The translations under genes and the position numbers were made by a program. Below the pieces are notes generated by a model that was not told where the DNA came from, ran no database searches, and saw only the letters and a list, made by a program, of their open reading frames with translations. From Candidatus Pacearchaeota archaeon (lineage in GTDB: Archaea > Nanobdellota > Nanobdellia > Pacearchaeales > GW2011-AR1): a stretch of DNA of 12,406 nt. The DNA lies in assembly GCA_017609795.1 (NCBI GenBank), contig JAFCDH010000021.1, positions 1-12,406 on the forward strand, in the 5' to 3' direction. This document shows, one piece after another, positions 1 to 6,009 of this stretch (positions are counted from its first letter, which is position 1; each line of letters starts with the position of its first letter).

Positions 1-1
1 T

Positions 2-1855
2 TGTGGAGTCAATATAGCAGCAAGAGGAAAAGAAAAGTTCCCTTATTTAGATGTTTCTGAATTTAAAATAAATGAATTAGATGCAATCATAGTTTCACAT
101 GCTCACTTAGACCATTGTTTGACCCCAGATTCACTAGTTTTAACAGAAAAAGGGTATAAAAAAATCGACAATATTCAAGTAGGAGATAATTTAGTATCTA
201 TTGATTGGAAATCTGGGGAATATGTTAAATCCATATGTACTGAAAAAACAAAAACTTATGGACATAAAAAAATATTAAATATAAAAACTCCTTATTCTAA
301 AATAAAATCTTCTCCTAATCATAGATTTTTTACTTTTGAGAATTTAGAATTAAAAGAATTAAGAGCAGATGAATTAAAAAAAGGAATGTTACTGCCATCT
401 AATTTGCTTCATAAACCTAAATTTCCTAAAAAAGAAATTTTTCTTGATACAAATATTGAATATGATTTAAGAAGGAAAGACACCATTACTCTCCCCACTG
501 TTTTAAACAATGAATTATCAGAATTTATTGGATACTTTATAGGAGATGGCCATAGGTCATCAGATTATTCTTTAAGGTTAACAGATTCTTCATTACAAAT
601 CCTAGGTCATCATAAAAAGATTATTAAATCTCTTTTTAATTATGATGCTATAATTAGACATCATTCAGATAAATCAAAAAATGCACATATTTTAGAGATT
701 AATAATGTAAAGATACTAAGATTTTTAGAAAAAAATTTCCAAGGAATATTCTTTAAAGCTAAAGAATCAAAAATTCCAAAAAAGATAATTAATGCAGATT
801 CATCAAATCAAATTTTCTTTATAAGAGGATTTTTTGATGCAGAAGGAACTGTAAAGAAAAACTGTGTTGAAGCTTGTTCCTTTAGTAATAACTTGCTTGA
901 GGCAATGCAATTCTTGTTTTCTAAGCAAGGAATTCCTGCTAATGTTTGTTTAAAAGATAACAAGGTAGGTTTAAAAACAAATTATAGCATTAAAAAATAT
1001 TATGAAAAAATTGGTTTTTCAATAGATTATAAACAAAAAAAATTAGAAGATTTAAAAAAAGATAGTGAATTTAATAAACAGGATTTAATGCCTTTTTCAT
1101 GTAAGGATCTTAGAAAAATATTAAAAGAAGCAGGGATGGTTGGAAGAGTGAGAAATAGCCCTATCCTTTCTGAAATACTTCCAGGAAATTTATTAGATAT
1201 CTTTAGAGGAAATACTAAATATGCGACAAGAAAAACTGTAGTTAAATTACTTAATTTTTTAGAACAAAGAATATGTCAACTTGAATCACATAAGAAAAAT
1301 ACTAATATCCCTACTTTAAGACAATTATTAACAATTTCAAGGAATCAAGTTAGCTTAGATACAGGATTACAAGTATATGAGATACAAAATATTGAAGAGA
1401 ATAAGCTTTTAACAGAACAATTAGTGGGGATATTATCAATGTATATACAAGAAAAATTATATATTACAATTAATCAAACTAAAATCAATATTAAAAAAAT
1501 AAAAAATCTTTTGAATCTTGAAATTATTTGGGAAAGAGTAAGTAAGATTGAAGAAGAAGGCAATTCTTGTTCTTATTTAGTAGATATTGAAACAGAATAT
1601 GGAAATTTTATTGCAGGAAATTTAGTGGTTCATAATTCTGGTTTAATTCCTTATTTAGTAAAAATGGGATATAAAGGACCAATTTATATGACAGATCCAA
1701 CAAGAGATATTTCTGCACTTCTTGCTCTTGATTTTATTGGAGTTGCATACAAACAAGCATCAGCACCTTTATTTTCTTCTGTAGATGTTAAAGAGATGGT
1801 TAAACATACAATATGTTTAAATTATAATGAGACATACAATATGTTTAAATTATAA
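2..1855 (+). CDS. fttA: aCPSF1/FttA N-terminal part with in-frame intein (5' partial, cut short by frameshift)
   Basis: Archaeal CPSF-type beta-CASP metallo-beta-lactamase ribonuclease. In this family the protein cuts nascent RNA and terminates transcription. The gene starts before the window, so the N-terminal KH domains expected for aCPSF1 are outside it. Frame 2 is open from base 2 and reads CGVNIAA, FPYLD, ELDAIIVSHAHLDH; the last six residues are the HxHxDH zinc motif (98-115). An intein follows at once (116-1636). The host sequence resumes at 1637 with SGLIPYLVKMGYKGP, then TDPTRDISALLALD and DVKEMVKHTICLNYNE. A 28-bp tandem duplication at 1804-1859 shifts the frame, so this frame ends at 1855 after seven foreign residues. 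The rest of the protein continues in another frame to 2828. Family assignment is very secure. Whether the break is a mutation or an assembly error cannot be decided here. Confidence 0.93.
   Translation, partial: CGVNIAARGKEKFPYLDVSEFKINELDAIIVSHAHLDHCLTPDSLVLTEKGYKKIDNIQVGDNLVSIDWKSGEYVKSICTEKTKTYGHKKILNIKTPYSKIKSSPNHRFFTFENLELKELRADELKKGMLLPSNLLHKPKFPKKEIFLDTNIEYDLRRKDTITLPTVLNNELSEFIGYFIGDGHRSSDYSLRLTDSSLQILGHHKKIIKSLFNYDAIIRHHSDKSKNAHILEINNVKILRFLEKNFQGIFFKAKESKIPKKIINADSSNQIFFIRGFFDAEGTVKKNCVEACSFSNNLLEAMQFLFSKQGIPANVCLKDNKVGLKTNYSIKKYYEKIGFSIDYKQKKLEDLKKDSEFNKQDLMPFSCKDLRKILKEAGMVGRVRNSPILSEILPGNLLDIFRGNTKYATRKTVVKLLNFLEQRICQLESHKKNTNIPTLRQLLTISRNQVSLDTGLQVYEIQNIEENKLLTEQLVGILSMYIQEKLYITINQTKINIKKIKNLLNLEIIWERVSKIEEEGNSCSYLVDIETEYGNFIAGNLVVHNSGLIPYLVKMGYKGPIYMTDPTRDISALLALDFIGVAYKQASAPLFSSVDVKEMVKHTICLNYNETYNMFKL
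116..1636 (+). other. Intein (507 aa) with LAGLIDADG homing endonuclease, inserted in aCPSF1/FttA
   Basis: A protein-splicing element read in frame with its host. It starts with Cys1 (block A, CLTPDSLVLTEKG). Block B has SPNH, with His69. It ends with His506-Asn507 (block G, VVHN) and is followed by Ser as the +1 extein residue, so a Cys1/Asn/Ser+1 splicing set is present. Block F reads YLVDIETEYGNFIAGN. Between the splicing blocks lie two dodecapeptide motifs of a LAGLIDADG endonuclease: EFIGYFIGDGH (Asp144) and FIRGFFDAEGT (Asp241). Both acidic residues are kept, so the endonuclease may still be active. About 150 residues after the second motif form an extra region of a kind often seen in archaeal inteins. 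Removing the element rejoins HAHLDH to SGLIPYL, the expected host sequence. Base composition matches the surroundings. Confidence 0.95.
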
Positions 1856-1859
1856 TGAG
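1804..1859 (+). repeat. 28-bp perfect tandem duplication causing a frameshift in aCPSF1/FttA
   Basis: Bases 1804-1831 and 1832-1859 are identical, beginning ACATACAATATG and ending TATAATGAG. Because 28 is not a multiple of three, the second copy throws the reading frame. Deleting one copy restores a continuous reading, KHTICLNYNE followed by VTDIAPDMRITMYNSGH, as the family expects. No longer homology flanks the two copies. Confidence 0.97.
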
Positions 1860-2828
1860 GTTACAGACATTGCTCCAGATATGAGAATAACAATGTATAA
1901 TTCAGGACATGCTTTAGGAAGTGCAATGATTCATATTAATATAGGGAATGGAGCTCATAACTTGCTTTATACAGGAGATATGAAGTTTTCTAGAACAAAA
2001 TTATTAGATAGAGCAATTTGTAATTTTCCAAGATTAGAAACCATGCTTATAGAATCAACTTATGGAAGTAGAAATGATGTTCTTCCAAAAAGAATAGAAG
2101 CAGAAGAAGAATTAATTGAAGTAATAAATGAAACTATTAAGAAAAAAGGAAAGGTTTTAATTCCTGAATTAGGATTAGGAAGAGCACAAGAAACTATGTT
2201 AATTTTAGAAGAAGCAATGAGGCAAAACAAATTACCAAAAATTCCTATTTATATTGATGGTATGATTTGGGATATTAATGGAATTCATACTGCATATCCT
2301 GATTTTTTAAATTCATTTGTAAGAAGTGAAATTTTCAAAGACAATAATCCATTTATTTCAGATATTTTTCAAAGAGTTGGTTCTCAATCAGAAAGAAAAA
2401 AAGTTATTGAAGGAGGTCCTTGTGTTGTTCTTGCAACTTCTGGTATGTTAGTTGGAGGAGCTTCTGTTGAATACTTTAGACATTTAGCATCTAATAAAAA
2501 TAATGTAATTTGTTTTGTTTGTTATCAAGGAGTTGGTTCTTTAGGAAGGCAAGTTCAAGAAGGAATACAAGAGGTTAAAATGAGTATTGAAGGAAAAGAA
2601 GAAGATGTTAAAATAAATATGAGAGTTATCACAATTCCAGGATTAACAGCTCATGCAGGAAGAAATGAACTTTTAGAATTTGCAAATAAAAGTCAACCAA
2701 GACCTAATCGTATAATTATCAATCATGGAGAACAAAGTAAATGTTTAGATTTAGCTTCAAGTATTTACAAACTTCACCATATTGAAACAAATGTCCCAAG
2801 AAATTTAGAGACTATAAGGTTGAGGTAA
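1827..2828 (+). CDS. fttA: aCPSF1/FttA C-terminal part (beta-CASP domain, downstream of frameshift)
   Basis: This is the remainder of the same nuclease in frame 3. The ATG at 1827 lies inside the duplicated 28 bp, so it is an accident of the duplication and probably not the native start. True homology begins at the second copy (HTICLNYNEVTDIAPD). Catalytic landmarks in order are GHALGSA (zinc His), YTGDMKFS (zinc Asp), ESTYG (motif A Glu), LGLGRAQE, DGMIWDINGIHTAYP, ATSGMLVGG, TAHAGRNELL (motif B His) and INHGEQSK (motif C His). The end, NLETIRLR, matches the usual aCPSF1 C-terminus, so the protein is complete at this end. Motif B is usually SGHSD or SAHTD in this family; here the residue after HA is Gly instead of Asp. 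No convincing T-rich terminator follows. Confidence 0.93.
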   Translation: MRHTICLNYNEVTDIAPDMRITMYNSGHALGSAMIHINIGNGAHNLLYTGDMKFSRTKLLDRAICNFPRLETMLIESTYGSRNDVLPKRIEAEEELIEVINETIKKKGKVLIPELGLGRAQETMLILEEAMRQNKLPKIPIYIDGMIWDINGIHTAYPDFLNSFVRSEIFKDNNPFISDIFQRVGSQSERKKVIEGGPCVVLATSGMLVGGASVEYFRHLASNKNNVICFVCYQGVGSLGRQVQEGIQEVKMSIEGKEEDVKINMRVITIPGLTAHAGRNELLEFANKSQPRPNRIIINHGEQSKCLDLASSIYKLHHIETNVPRNLETIRLR

Positions 2829-2844
2829 TTCTATATTTAATATT

Positions 2845-2958
2845 TATATCTTAATAAAATATTATGAGATGTTCTACTGAGGTTAAGAGAAAAGAAAAAA
2901 AGTTTAAGTTATTCAGATAATTAAACATTATCCCAGATTAAGATAATAAAGAAACCAT
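2845..2958 (+). repeat. Dispersed element copy 1 (E1)
   Basis: One of five related intergenic elements in the window. It begins with a TATA-like 5' end (TATATCTTAATAAAA). At 2881-2915 it matches copy 4 (10342-10376) at 27 of 35 positions without gaps. At 2935-2958 it matches copy 2 (3482-3505) at 20 of 24. It lies between aCPSF1/FttA and the convergent remnant of a small membrane-protein gene. Its closing stem is weaker than in the other copies. Confidence 0.55.
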
Positions 2959-2984
2959 AAAATAAAATTCCAAATAAATAAAAT

Positions 2985-3209
2985 TTATATTTTATCTCTT
3001 GCTTTATGCCATTTAATATGTCCATCAAATTTCATTCCTAATTTCATAATATTAAAAGTTAATTTCCAAGTCATTGTAATATTTAAAATTAAAAGTCCAA
3101 TTGTCAAACCTTCTGTCTGCTAACTTCCTCCAAAAATTTTTAAAATTAACTAATAAGCAAGAAATAATCCAAATATAACTAATAACCAATCAACCCAATC
3201 TAATTTCAT
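2985..3209 (-). pseudogene. Small membrane protein gene broken by two in-frame TAG codons
   Basis: Read from the ATG at 3209, one frame gives MKLDWVDWLLVIFGLFLAY, TAG (3152-3150), LILKIFGGS, TAG (3122-3120), then 44 more residues ending GHIKWHKARDKI and TAA. It would make a product of about 74 residues with two membrane segments and a charged C-terminal tail. A good Shine-Dalgarno GGAGG (3221-3217) sits 7 nt before the ATG. The second TAG falls where Trp (TGG, one base away) would look natural (GGS-W-QTEG). That resembles small DPANN membrane proteins as I remember them, which I cannot verify. TAG also ends two intact genes here (3700-4632 and 8093-8503), so general amber recoding is unlikely and decay is the simplest reading. 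Confidence 0.55.
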
Positions 3210-3212
3210 ATA

Positions 3213-3311
3213 TTATCCTCCAAAATATTCTATTTTAATTAAATATATAATTAACAAAACTATTAACAATAAAGTAACTGCAGAAAGCCAATTAATCTCT
3301 TTTAATTTCAT
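3213..3311 (-). CDS. Very small membrane protein (32 aa)
   Basis: ATG at 3311, TAA at 3215-3213. The peptide starts MKLKEINWLSAVTLLLIVLL and is almost entirely one hydrophobic helix, about residues 9-26, followed by a short charged end. A TATA box (TTTAAATA on the minus strand, plus-strand 3333-3340) lies about 25 nt upstream, so the ATG would be leaderless. Its last codons, GGA GGA, also form the ribosome binding site of the next gene, whose ATG is only 3 nt past this stop. The two would form one transcript. No function is recognised. It might be a leader peptide or a degraded gene. Confidence 0.5.
   Translation of the reverse strand: MKLKEINWLSAVTLLLIVLLIIYLIKIEYFGG
3217..3221 (-). promoter_or_regulatory. 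Shine-Dalgarno GGAGG before the small membrane-protein remnant
   Basis: GGAGG, a spacer of 7 nt, then ATG at 3209. It overlaps the last two Gly codons of the upstream 32-residue gene, so the two starts were translationally coupled. It supports 3209 as a former real start. Confidence 0.6.
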
Positions 3312-3332
3312 AAGGATTTATGGCTTTTAAAA

Positions 3333-3340
3333 TATTTAAA
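3333..3340 (-). promoter_or_regulatory. TATA box for the 32-residue membrane protein gene
   Basis: Minus-strand TTTAAATA with a purine-rich stretch (GGGGAAGA) just upstream as a BRE candidate. It is centred about 25 nt before the ATG at 3311, the distance expected for a leaderless archaeal transcript. Confidence 0.5.
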
Positions 3341-3390
3341 TCTTCCCCAACACCTTTAAAAACATAATTCTCTATTAATATATTAACTTA

Positions 3391-3505
3391 TATCTTATAA
3401 AACTTAGAGTCATACAATGAATAGTTTAAGTCACTCATATTTAAGGGAAAGATACATCGAAGAAAACCGTTAGGTTGTCTTAGATTAAGATTATAAAGAT
3501 TCCAG
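3391..3505 (+). repeat. Dispersed element copy 2 (E2)
   Basis: The ends pair: ATCTT (3392-3396) with AAGAT (3496-3500), ATAA (3397-3400) with TTAT (3491-3494), and CTTA (3403-3406) with TAAG (3486-3489), with small bulges. Inside, GAGT (3407-3410) can pair with ACTC (3433-3436), enclosing the shared block AGTTTAAG. The 3' block TTAAGATTATAAAGATTCCA matches copy 4 with one base inserted and one changed. The 3' end also holds the TATA box that could drive the folded leader downstream. It has the same orientation as copy 1, and the two flank the small membrane-protein gene pair. Confidence 0.6.
3491..3498 (+). promoter_or_regulatory. TATA box upstream of the folded RNA leader
   Basis: TTATAAAG, preceded by the purine-rich stretch TTAAGA. 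Its centre lies about 26 nt before 3520, just ahead of the closing stem of the folded RNA at 3525. A plus-strand start near 3520 would give an RNA beginning almost exactly at that stem. The same motif also reads as a minus-strand TATA box (CTTTATAA). Confidence 0.45.
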
Positions 3506-3519
3506 AAAAATAAAAAAAG

Positions 3520-3695
3520 GAGAAAAACTTAAGGTCGAGCTTTATTTACTCAATATCCTAAAATACAAGGTATTTTAGTTAAGGATTCCTTTAGGAATTA
3601 CTAACTGAGGAAGGTGACTTGTTAGGAAAAACTTCAATCTTTTCAAAGTTGAAGTTTCCAAAAATCTTTGATTTTTGAGGACCTTAGGTTTCATA
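3520..3695 (+). ncRNA. Multibranched structured RNA or 5' leader of the signal peptide peptidase gene
   Basis: A 12-bp closing stem pairs 3525-3536 (AAACTTAAGGTC) with 3680-3691 (GACCTTAGGTTT), with one G-U pair. It encloses four consecutive hairpins. A: 3558-3566 with 3570-3578, nine perfect pairs. B: AGTTA 3577-3581 with TAACT 3602-3606, plus ATTCC 3585-3589 with GGAAT 3594-3598. C: 3629-3637 with 3649-3657, nine pairs, plus an inner CTT/AAG. D: 3659-3666 with 3670-3677, eight pairs. A and B share two bases at their junction and may compete. The ATG of the next gene is 9 nt past the stem, with no Shine-Dalgarno in between. I do not recognise it as RNase P, SRP, 5S or a known riboswitch. On the minus strand the stem would be followed by T-rich tracts, so a minus-strand RNA remains possible. 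Confidence 0.6.
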
Positions 3696-3699
3696 CGAA

Positions 3700-4632
3700 A
3701 TGAAACACAACACACAAATAACACTTATTTTAGTATCAATGTTTGTAATAACTCAGTTAATAGGATTATTTGTAATTGATTTTTATAACAATAAAGATAA
3801 TGAACTTCCATTTGGAATGGAACCTCCTGAAATGAAACAAGAAACTTCTCCAATTTGGATATTAATTTCATTTACAATCGCTATTAGTTTATTTTTTATT
3901 TTAATAAAAATAAAAGCAGAAAGATTTATCAGAGGGTGGTTTTTTCTAGTTACAACAATTGCAATAGGATTAACCCTTAATGTAATCTTTTCCAAATTAA
4001 TCCCAAGTTATACTTCTTTAACAATGCCTTATTCAAGTTTAGCAATATTAGTTGTTGCATTACCTTTAGCTTATATTAAAATATTCAAAAGACACGTTCT
4101 AGTTCATAATTTTACAGAATTGATAATTTATCCAGGAATTGCAGCAGTTTTTGTTTCTCTTTTAAATGTTTTAGGAATAATAATAGTTCTTCTTGCAATT
4201 TCACTTTATGATATTTGGGCAGTTTGGAAGTCAAGTTTTATGGAAAAAATGGCTAAATATCAGATAAATAAATTAAGATTTTTTACAGGATTTTTTGTTC
4301 CTTATGTTGGAAAAAAACAAAGAAAAAAAATAAAAACATTAAAACAAAAATACAAAAGCAAAAAAACATTAGAAAAATACCTTAAAAAAGCAAAGATAAA
4401 AGTTAATTTAGCAATTTTAGGAGGAGGAGATGTAATTTTCCCAATAATTACTGCAGGAGTTTTTTATAAAGTCTATTCTTCAATCTGGCCTGCATTAATA
4501 ATATCTATATCAGCAACTTTAGCATTAGCAACCTTATTTATAATGGCAAGAAAAGGAAAATACTATCCTGCCATGCCTTTTTTAACAATTGGAATGTATT
4601 TAGGAATGATTATTAATTGGCTTATTTTTTAG
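3700..4632 (+). CDS. Presenilin / signal peptide peptidase family intramembrane aspartyl protease
   Basis: A 310-residue polytopic membrane protein of the archaeal presenilin-homologue/SPP type, which cuts transmembrane helices such as leftover signal peptides inside the membrane. Both catalytic motifs are present: YD (Tyr170-Asp171, in LYDIWAVW) and GxGD (Gly241-Asp244, in ILGGGDVIFP). The C-terminal PAL-type motif is PAMP (290-293). About nine membrane segments can be placed, near 8-28, 52-70, 80-98, 112-126, 141-158, 159-177, 233-253, 262-282 and 290-310. A Lys/Arg-rich loop (about 205-233) lies between the two catalytic helices. The start is an ATG directly behind the folded RNA. The TAG stop overlaps the last 11 bp of the convergent gene at 4622. 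Confidence 0.92.
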   Translation: MKHNTQITLILVSMFVITQLIGLFVIDFYNNKDNELPFGMEPPEMKQETSPIWILISFTIAISLFFILIKIKAERFIRGWFFLVTTIAIGLTLNVIFSKLIPSYTSLTMPYSSLAILVVALPLAYIKIFKRHVLVHNFTELIIYPGIAAVFVSLLNVLGIIIVLLAISLYDIWAVWKSSFMEKMAKYQINKLRFFTGFFVPYVGKKQRKKIKTLKQKYKSKKTLEKYLKKAKIKVNLAILGGGDVIFPIITAGVFYKVYSSIWPALIISISATLALATLFIMARKGKYYPAMPFLTIGMYLGMIINWLIF

Positions 4633-4912
4633 ATTTTGCAAGCAAAGCCCTTAGATTATGAATATAATCTGCAATATTATCATAAGTTTGAGAATCTTTT
4701 ATTTTCCCTTTATCATTACAGGTTTTAACTCCTCTTAAAGAAGCCTCATAAATCCCTTTAAGAGTTTTATCAGAATACCCTTCAATATTATCAAGAGTTT
4801 CTTCAATATTACATGGATAAATAGATTCTCCTTTATTAGAACATCTTCTAAATTTCCTTAAATCAGCTTTTTCATCATCACCTTGAATTATATCTTTTAA
4901 TTTAGATTTCAT
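4622..4912 (-). CDS. Hypothetical small soluble protein (96 aa)
   Basis: Not recognised. It is charged and soluble, with three Cys (in RRCSNKG, YPCNIEE and KTCNDKG) and no membrane segment. The C-terminal half (about 45-96) looks helical. It is the last gene of the minus-strand operon: its ATG lies one base after the stop of the preceding gene, so translation is probably coupled. The 3' end overlaps the end of the signal peptide peptidase gene by 11 bp, tail to tail. Tight packing supports it as real. Confidence 0.7.
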   Translation of the reverse strand: MKSKLKDIIQGDDEKADLRKFRRCSNKGESIYPCNIEETLDNIEGYSDKTLKGIYEASLRGVKTCNDKGKIKDSQTYDNIADYIHNLRALLAKSKK

Positions 4913-4913
4913 T

Positions 4914-5159
4914 TTATCTAAAAACCTCTAAACAATTTTTATCTAAATCATATATAGATTTTCCTTCTTCTGCTCTCATCTTTATTAAATAATTTAAATA
5001 TTCTTTATAACAATTATTGCATCTTAGAATATGTGTTTTAAGATAAGATTCTATTCTTGCAAGAGCTTCAATATCTTCTAATCCAGCGTTTTTTAATCCA
5101 ACACCTATAAAGGGAAAAATTTCATCTAATTTCCCTTTAGAATAACATTTAGTTTGCAT
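4914..5159 (-). CDS. Small protein with HxxxCxxC zinc-binding-like motif (81 aa)
   Basis: Contains THILRCNNCYKEY (about 47-59), with the His-x3-Cys-x2-Cys spacing of zf-HC2/anti-sigma zinc modules, set in helices of similar arrangement. Archaea lack classical sigma factors, so an anti-sigma role is not implied; a small metal-binding or regulatory role is possible. There is a further Cys near each end and no membrane segment. It is the fourth gene of a minus-strand operon, 21 nt behind the previous gene and one base ahead of the next. The match is short, so the family call is tentative. Confidence 0.68.
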   Translation of the reverse strand: MQTKCYSKGKLDEIFPFIGVGLKNAGLEDIEALARIESYLKTHILRCNNCYKEYLNYLIKMRAEEGKSIYDLDKNCLEVFR

Positions 5160-5180
5160 TTTTTATTAATATACTAGTTA

Positions 5181-5510
5181 TTAATTTATTTTTTCTTTTT
5201 CTTTAATTTTCCTTTTACTTTTATTAAAATCTTCAATAAATTCATCTAAATCTTTTATAGGAATTATAGAATTAACATCATAAGGAACTGTCATTGGCAA
5301 GACATCAAACCTGCTTAAGAAATCTCCACTAACATCAATTCTTGCAAAAGGTTGGAGATATACAAAATTTTCAATGGAATTTATTTCTTTTACTATTCCT
5401 GCATAACTTGTTCCATTACAAGAAATTCTAACAGGTTTGCCATTATAAGGATTCCATTTAGAAGGTTCAAGATCCATTTTCCCAAAGTTATGTGATTGAT
5501 TATCCTTCAT
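5181..5510 (-). CDS. Hypothetical protein, possible small beta-barrel (109 aa)
   Basis: The start is taken as the ATG at 5510 because the signal peptidase stop and this ATG form TAA-A-ATG, the junction also seen at 6756-6762. A longer reading from 5543 would overlap the upstream gene by 32 bp. Residues about 20-70 contain alternating hydrophobic strands (GKPVRISCNG, SYAGIVKEI, FVYLQPFARI) like a small Sm- or SH3-like barrel, but this is only an impression. The C-terminus is a Lys/Glu-rich helix. No function is recognised. It sits in the signal peptidase operon. Confidence 0.7.
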   Translation of the reverse strand: MKDNQSHNFGKMDLEPSKWNPYNGKPVRISCNGTSYAGIVKEINSIENFVYLQPFARIDVSGDFLSRFDVLPMTVPYDVNSIIPIKDLDEFIEDFNKSKRKIKEKEKIN

Positions 5511-5511
5511 T

Positions 5512-6006
5512 TTAATATAACACCCCAACAGTAATATATTCAATATCTTTAAATCTTACTTTTCCATCAACAATATTATTATTATCTCCTTTTGTAATAA
5601 AATAATTTCCTTGATTATCTATTCCAATATCAACAACTCTATGGATAATAAGATAATTATCCTTTCTAAAAGTAATTATATCTCCAATATGAATGTCTTT
5701 TTCTAATTTAGGTTTGATTCTTATTCCATTAGAATTTTCATCTAAAACAGGTTTCATACTTCCTGTTGGAGCATATTTTCCAATACTTGCTTCATTAACA
5801 TTAATTACAATTTTATCATCATAAACCTTTATTTGATTTTCATGTATAAAATCAAAAGGAGCAGAATTATCTGTAAAACTAAATCCTAAATAATCAAATG
5901 AACCAGGAATCTCAAACCCATAAATAAAATAAGCACCAACAAGATTTGCACTAAGAAAACCTAATAAAAATATAATACATGTTTTCATTATCTTGTTTGT
6001 TTTCAT
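5512..6006 (-). CDS. Signal peptidase I, archaeal/ER type (S26)
   Basis: A membrane-anchored endopeptidase that removes signal peptides from exported proteins. One N-terminal membrane helix (about 8-30) is followed by an extracellular catalytic domain. The nucleophile is Ser83 in TGSMKP. The general base is His122 in LIIHRVV, where bacterial enzymes have Lys, placing it in the archaeal/ER branch. Asp141 lies in TKGDNNN. At 164 residues it is compact, but it has an unusually long stretch (about 30-75) between the helix and the Ser box, and it ends soon after the last strand. It lies 3 nt behind the winged-helix gene and 1 nt ahead of the next gene, in one operon. It is convergent with the signal peptide peptidase. 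Confidence 0.9.
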   Translation of the reverse strand: MKTNKIMKTCIIFLLGFLSANLVGAYFIYGFEIPGSFDYLGFSFTDNSAPFDFIHENQIKVYDDKIVINVNEASIGKYAPTGSMKPVLDENSNGIRIKPKLEKDIHIGDIITFRKDNYLIIHRVVDIGIDNQGNYFITKGDNNNIVDGKVRFKDIEYITVGVLY

Positions 6007-6009
6007 TTT

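Noticed and set aside
2985..3209. Genome-wide recoding of TAG as a sense codon
   Set aside because: Two intact genes (3700-4632 and 8093-8503) end in TAG exactly where they meet convergent neighbours, so TAG is a working stop in this genome.
2845..3505. The dispersed elements as C/D box guide RNAs
   Set aside because: Copy 1 has a CTGA and an ATGAGA near its start, but no copy has a proper RTGATGA box C with a terminal CTGA box D, and the shared blocks are elsewhere.
3619..3678. A 19-codon leader peptide starting with TTG and preceded by GGTGA
   Set aside because: The ribosome-binding-like motif is only one base from the TTG, and the frame is fully explained by the hairpin sequences.
3520..3695. 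The folded RNA as RNase P RNA, SRP RNA or 5S rRNA
   Set aside because: GAGGAAGGTGAC faintly recalls the RNase P GGAAAGTCC element, but the rest of the core is absent. None of the conserved SRP or 5S sequences is visible.
2829..3699. A CRISPR array or tRNA gene in the long gap
   Set aside because: There are no regularly spaced identical repeats, and no sequence folds as a cloverleaf with a T-arm consensus.
3783..3995. Minus-strand open frame of 70 codons, and a similar one at 7553-7750
   Set aside because: Both lie entirely inside well-supported genes on the other strand and show no start signals or family motifs.
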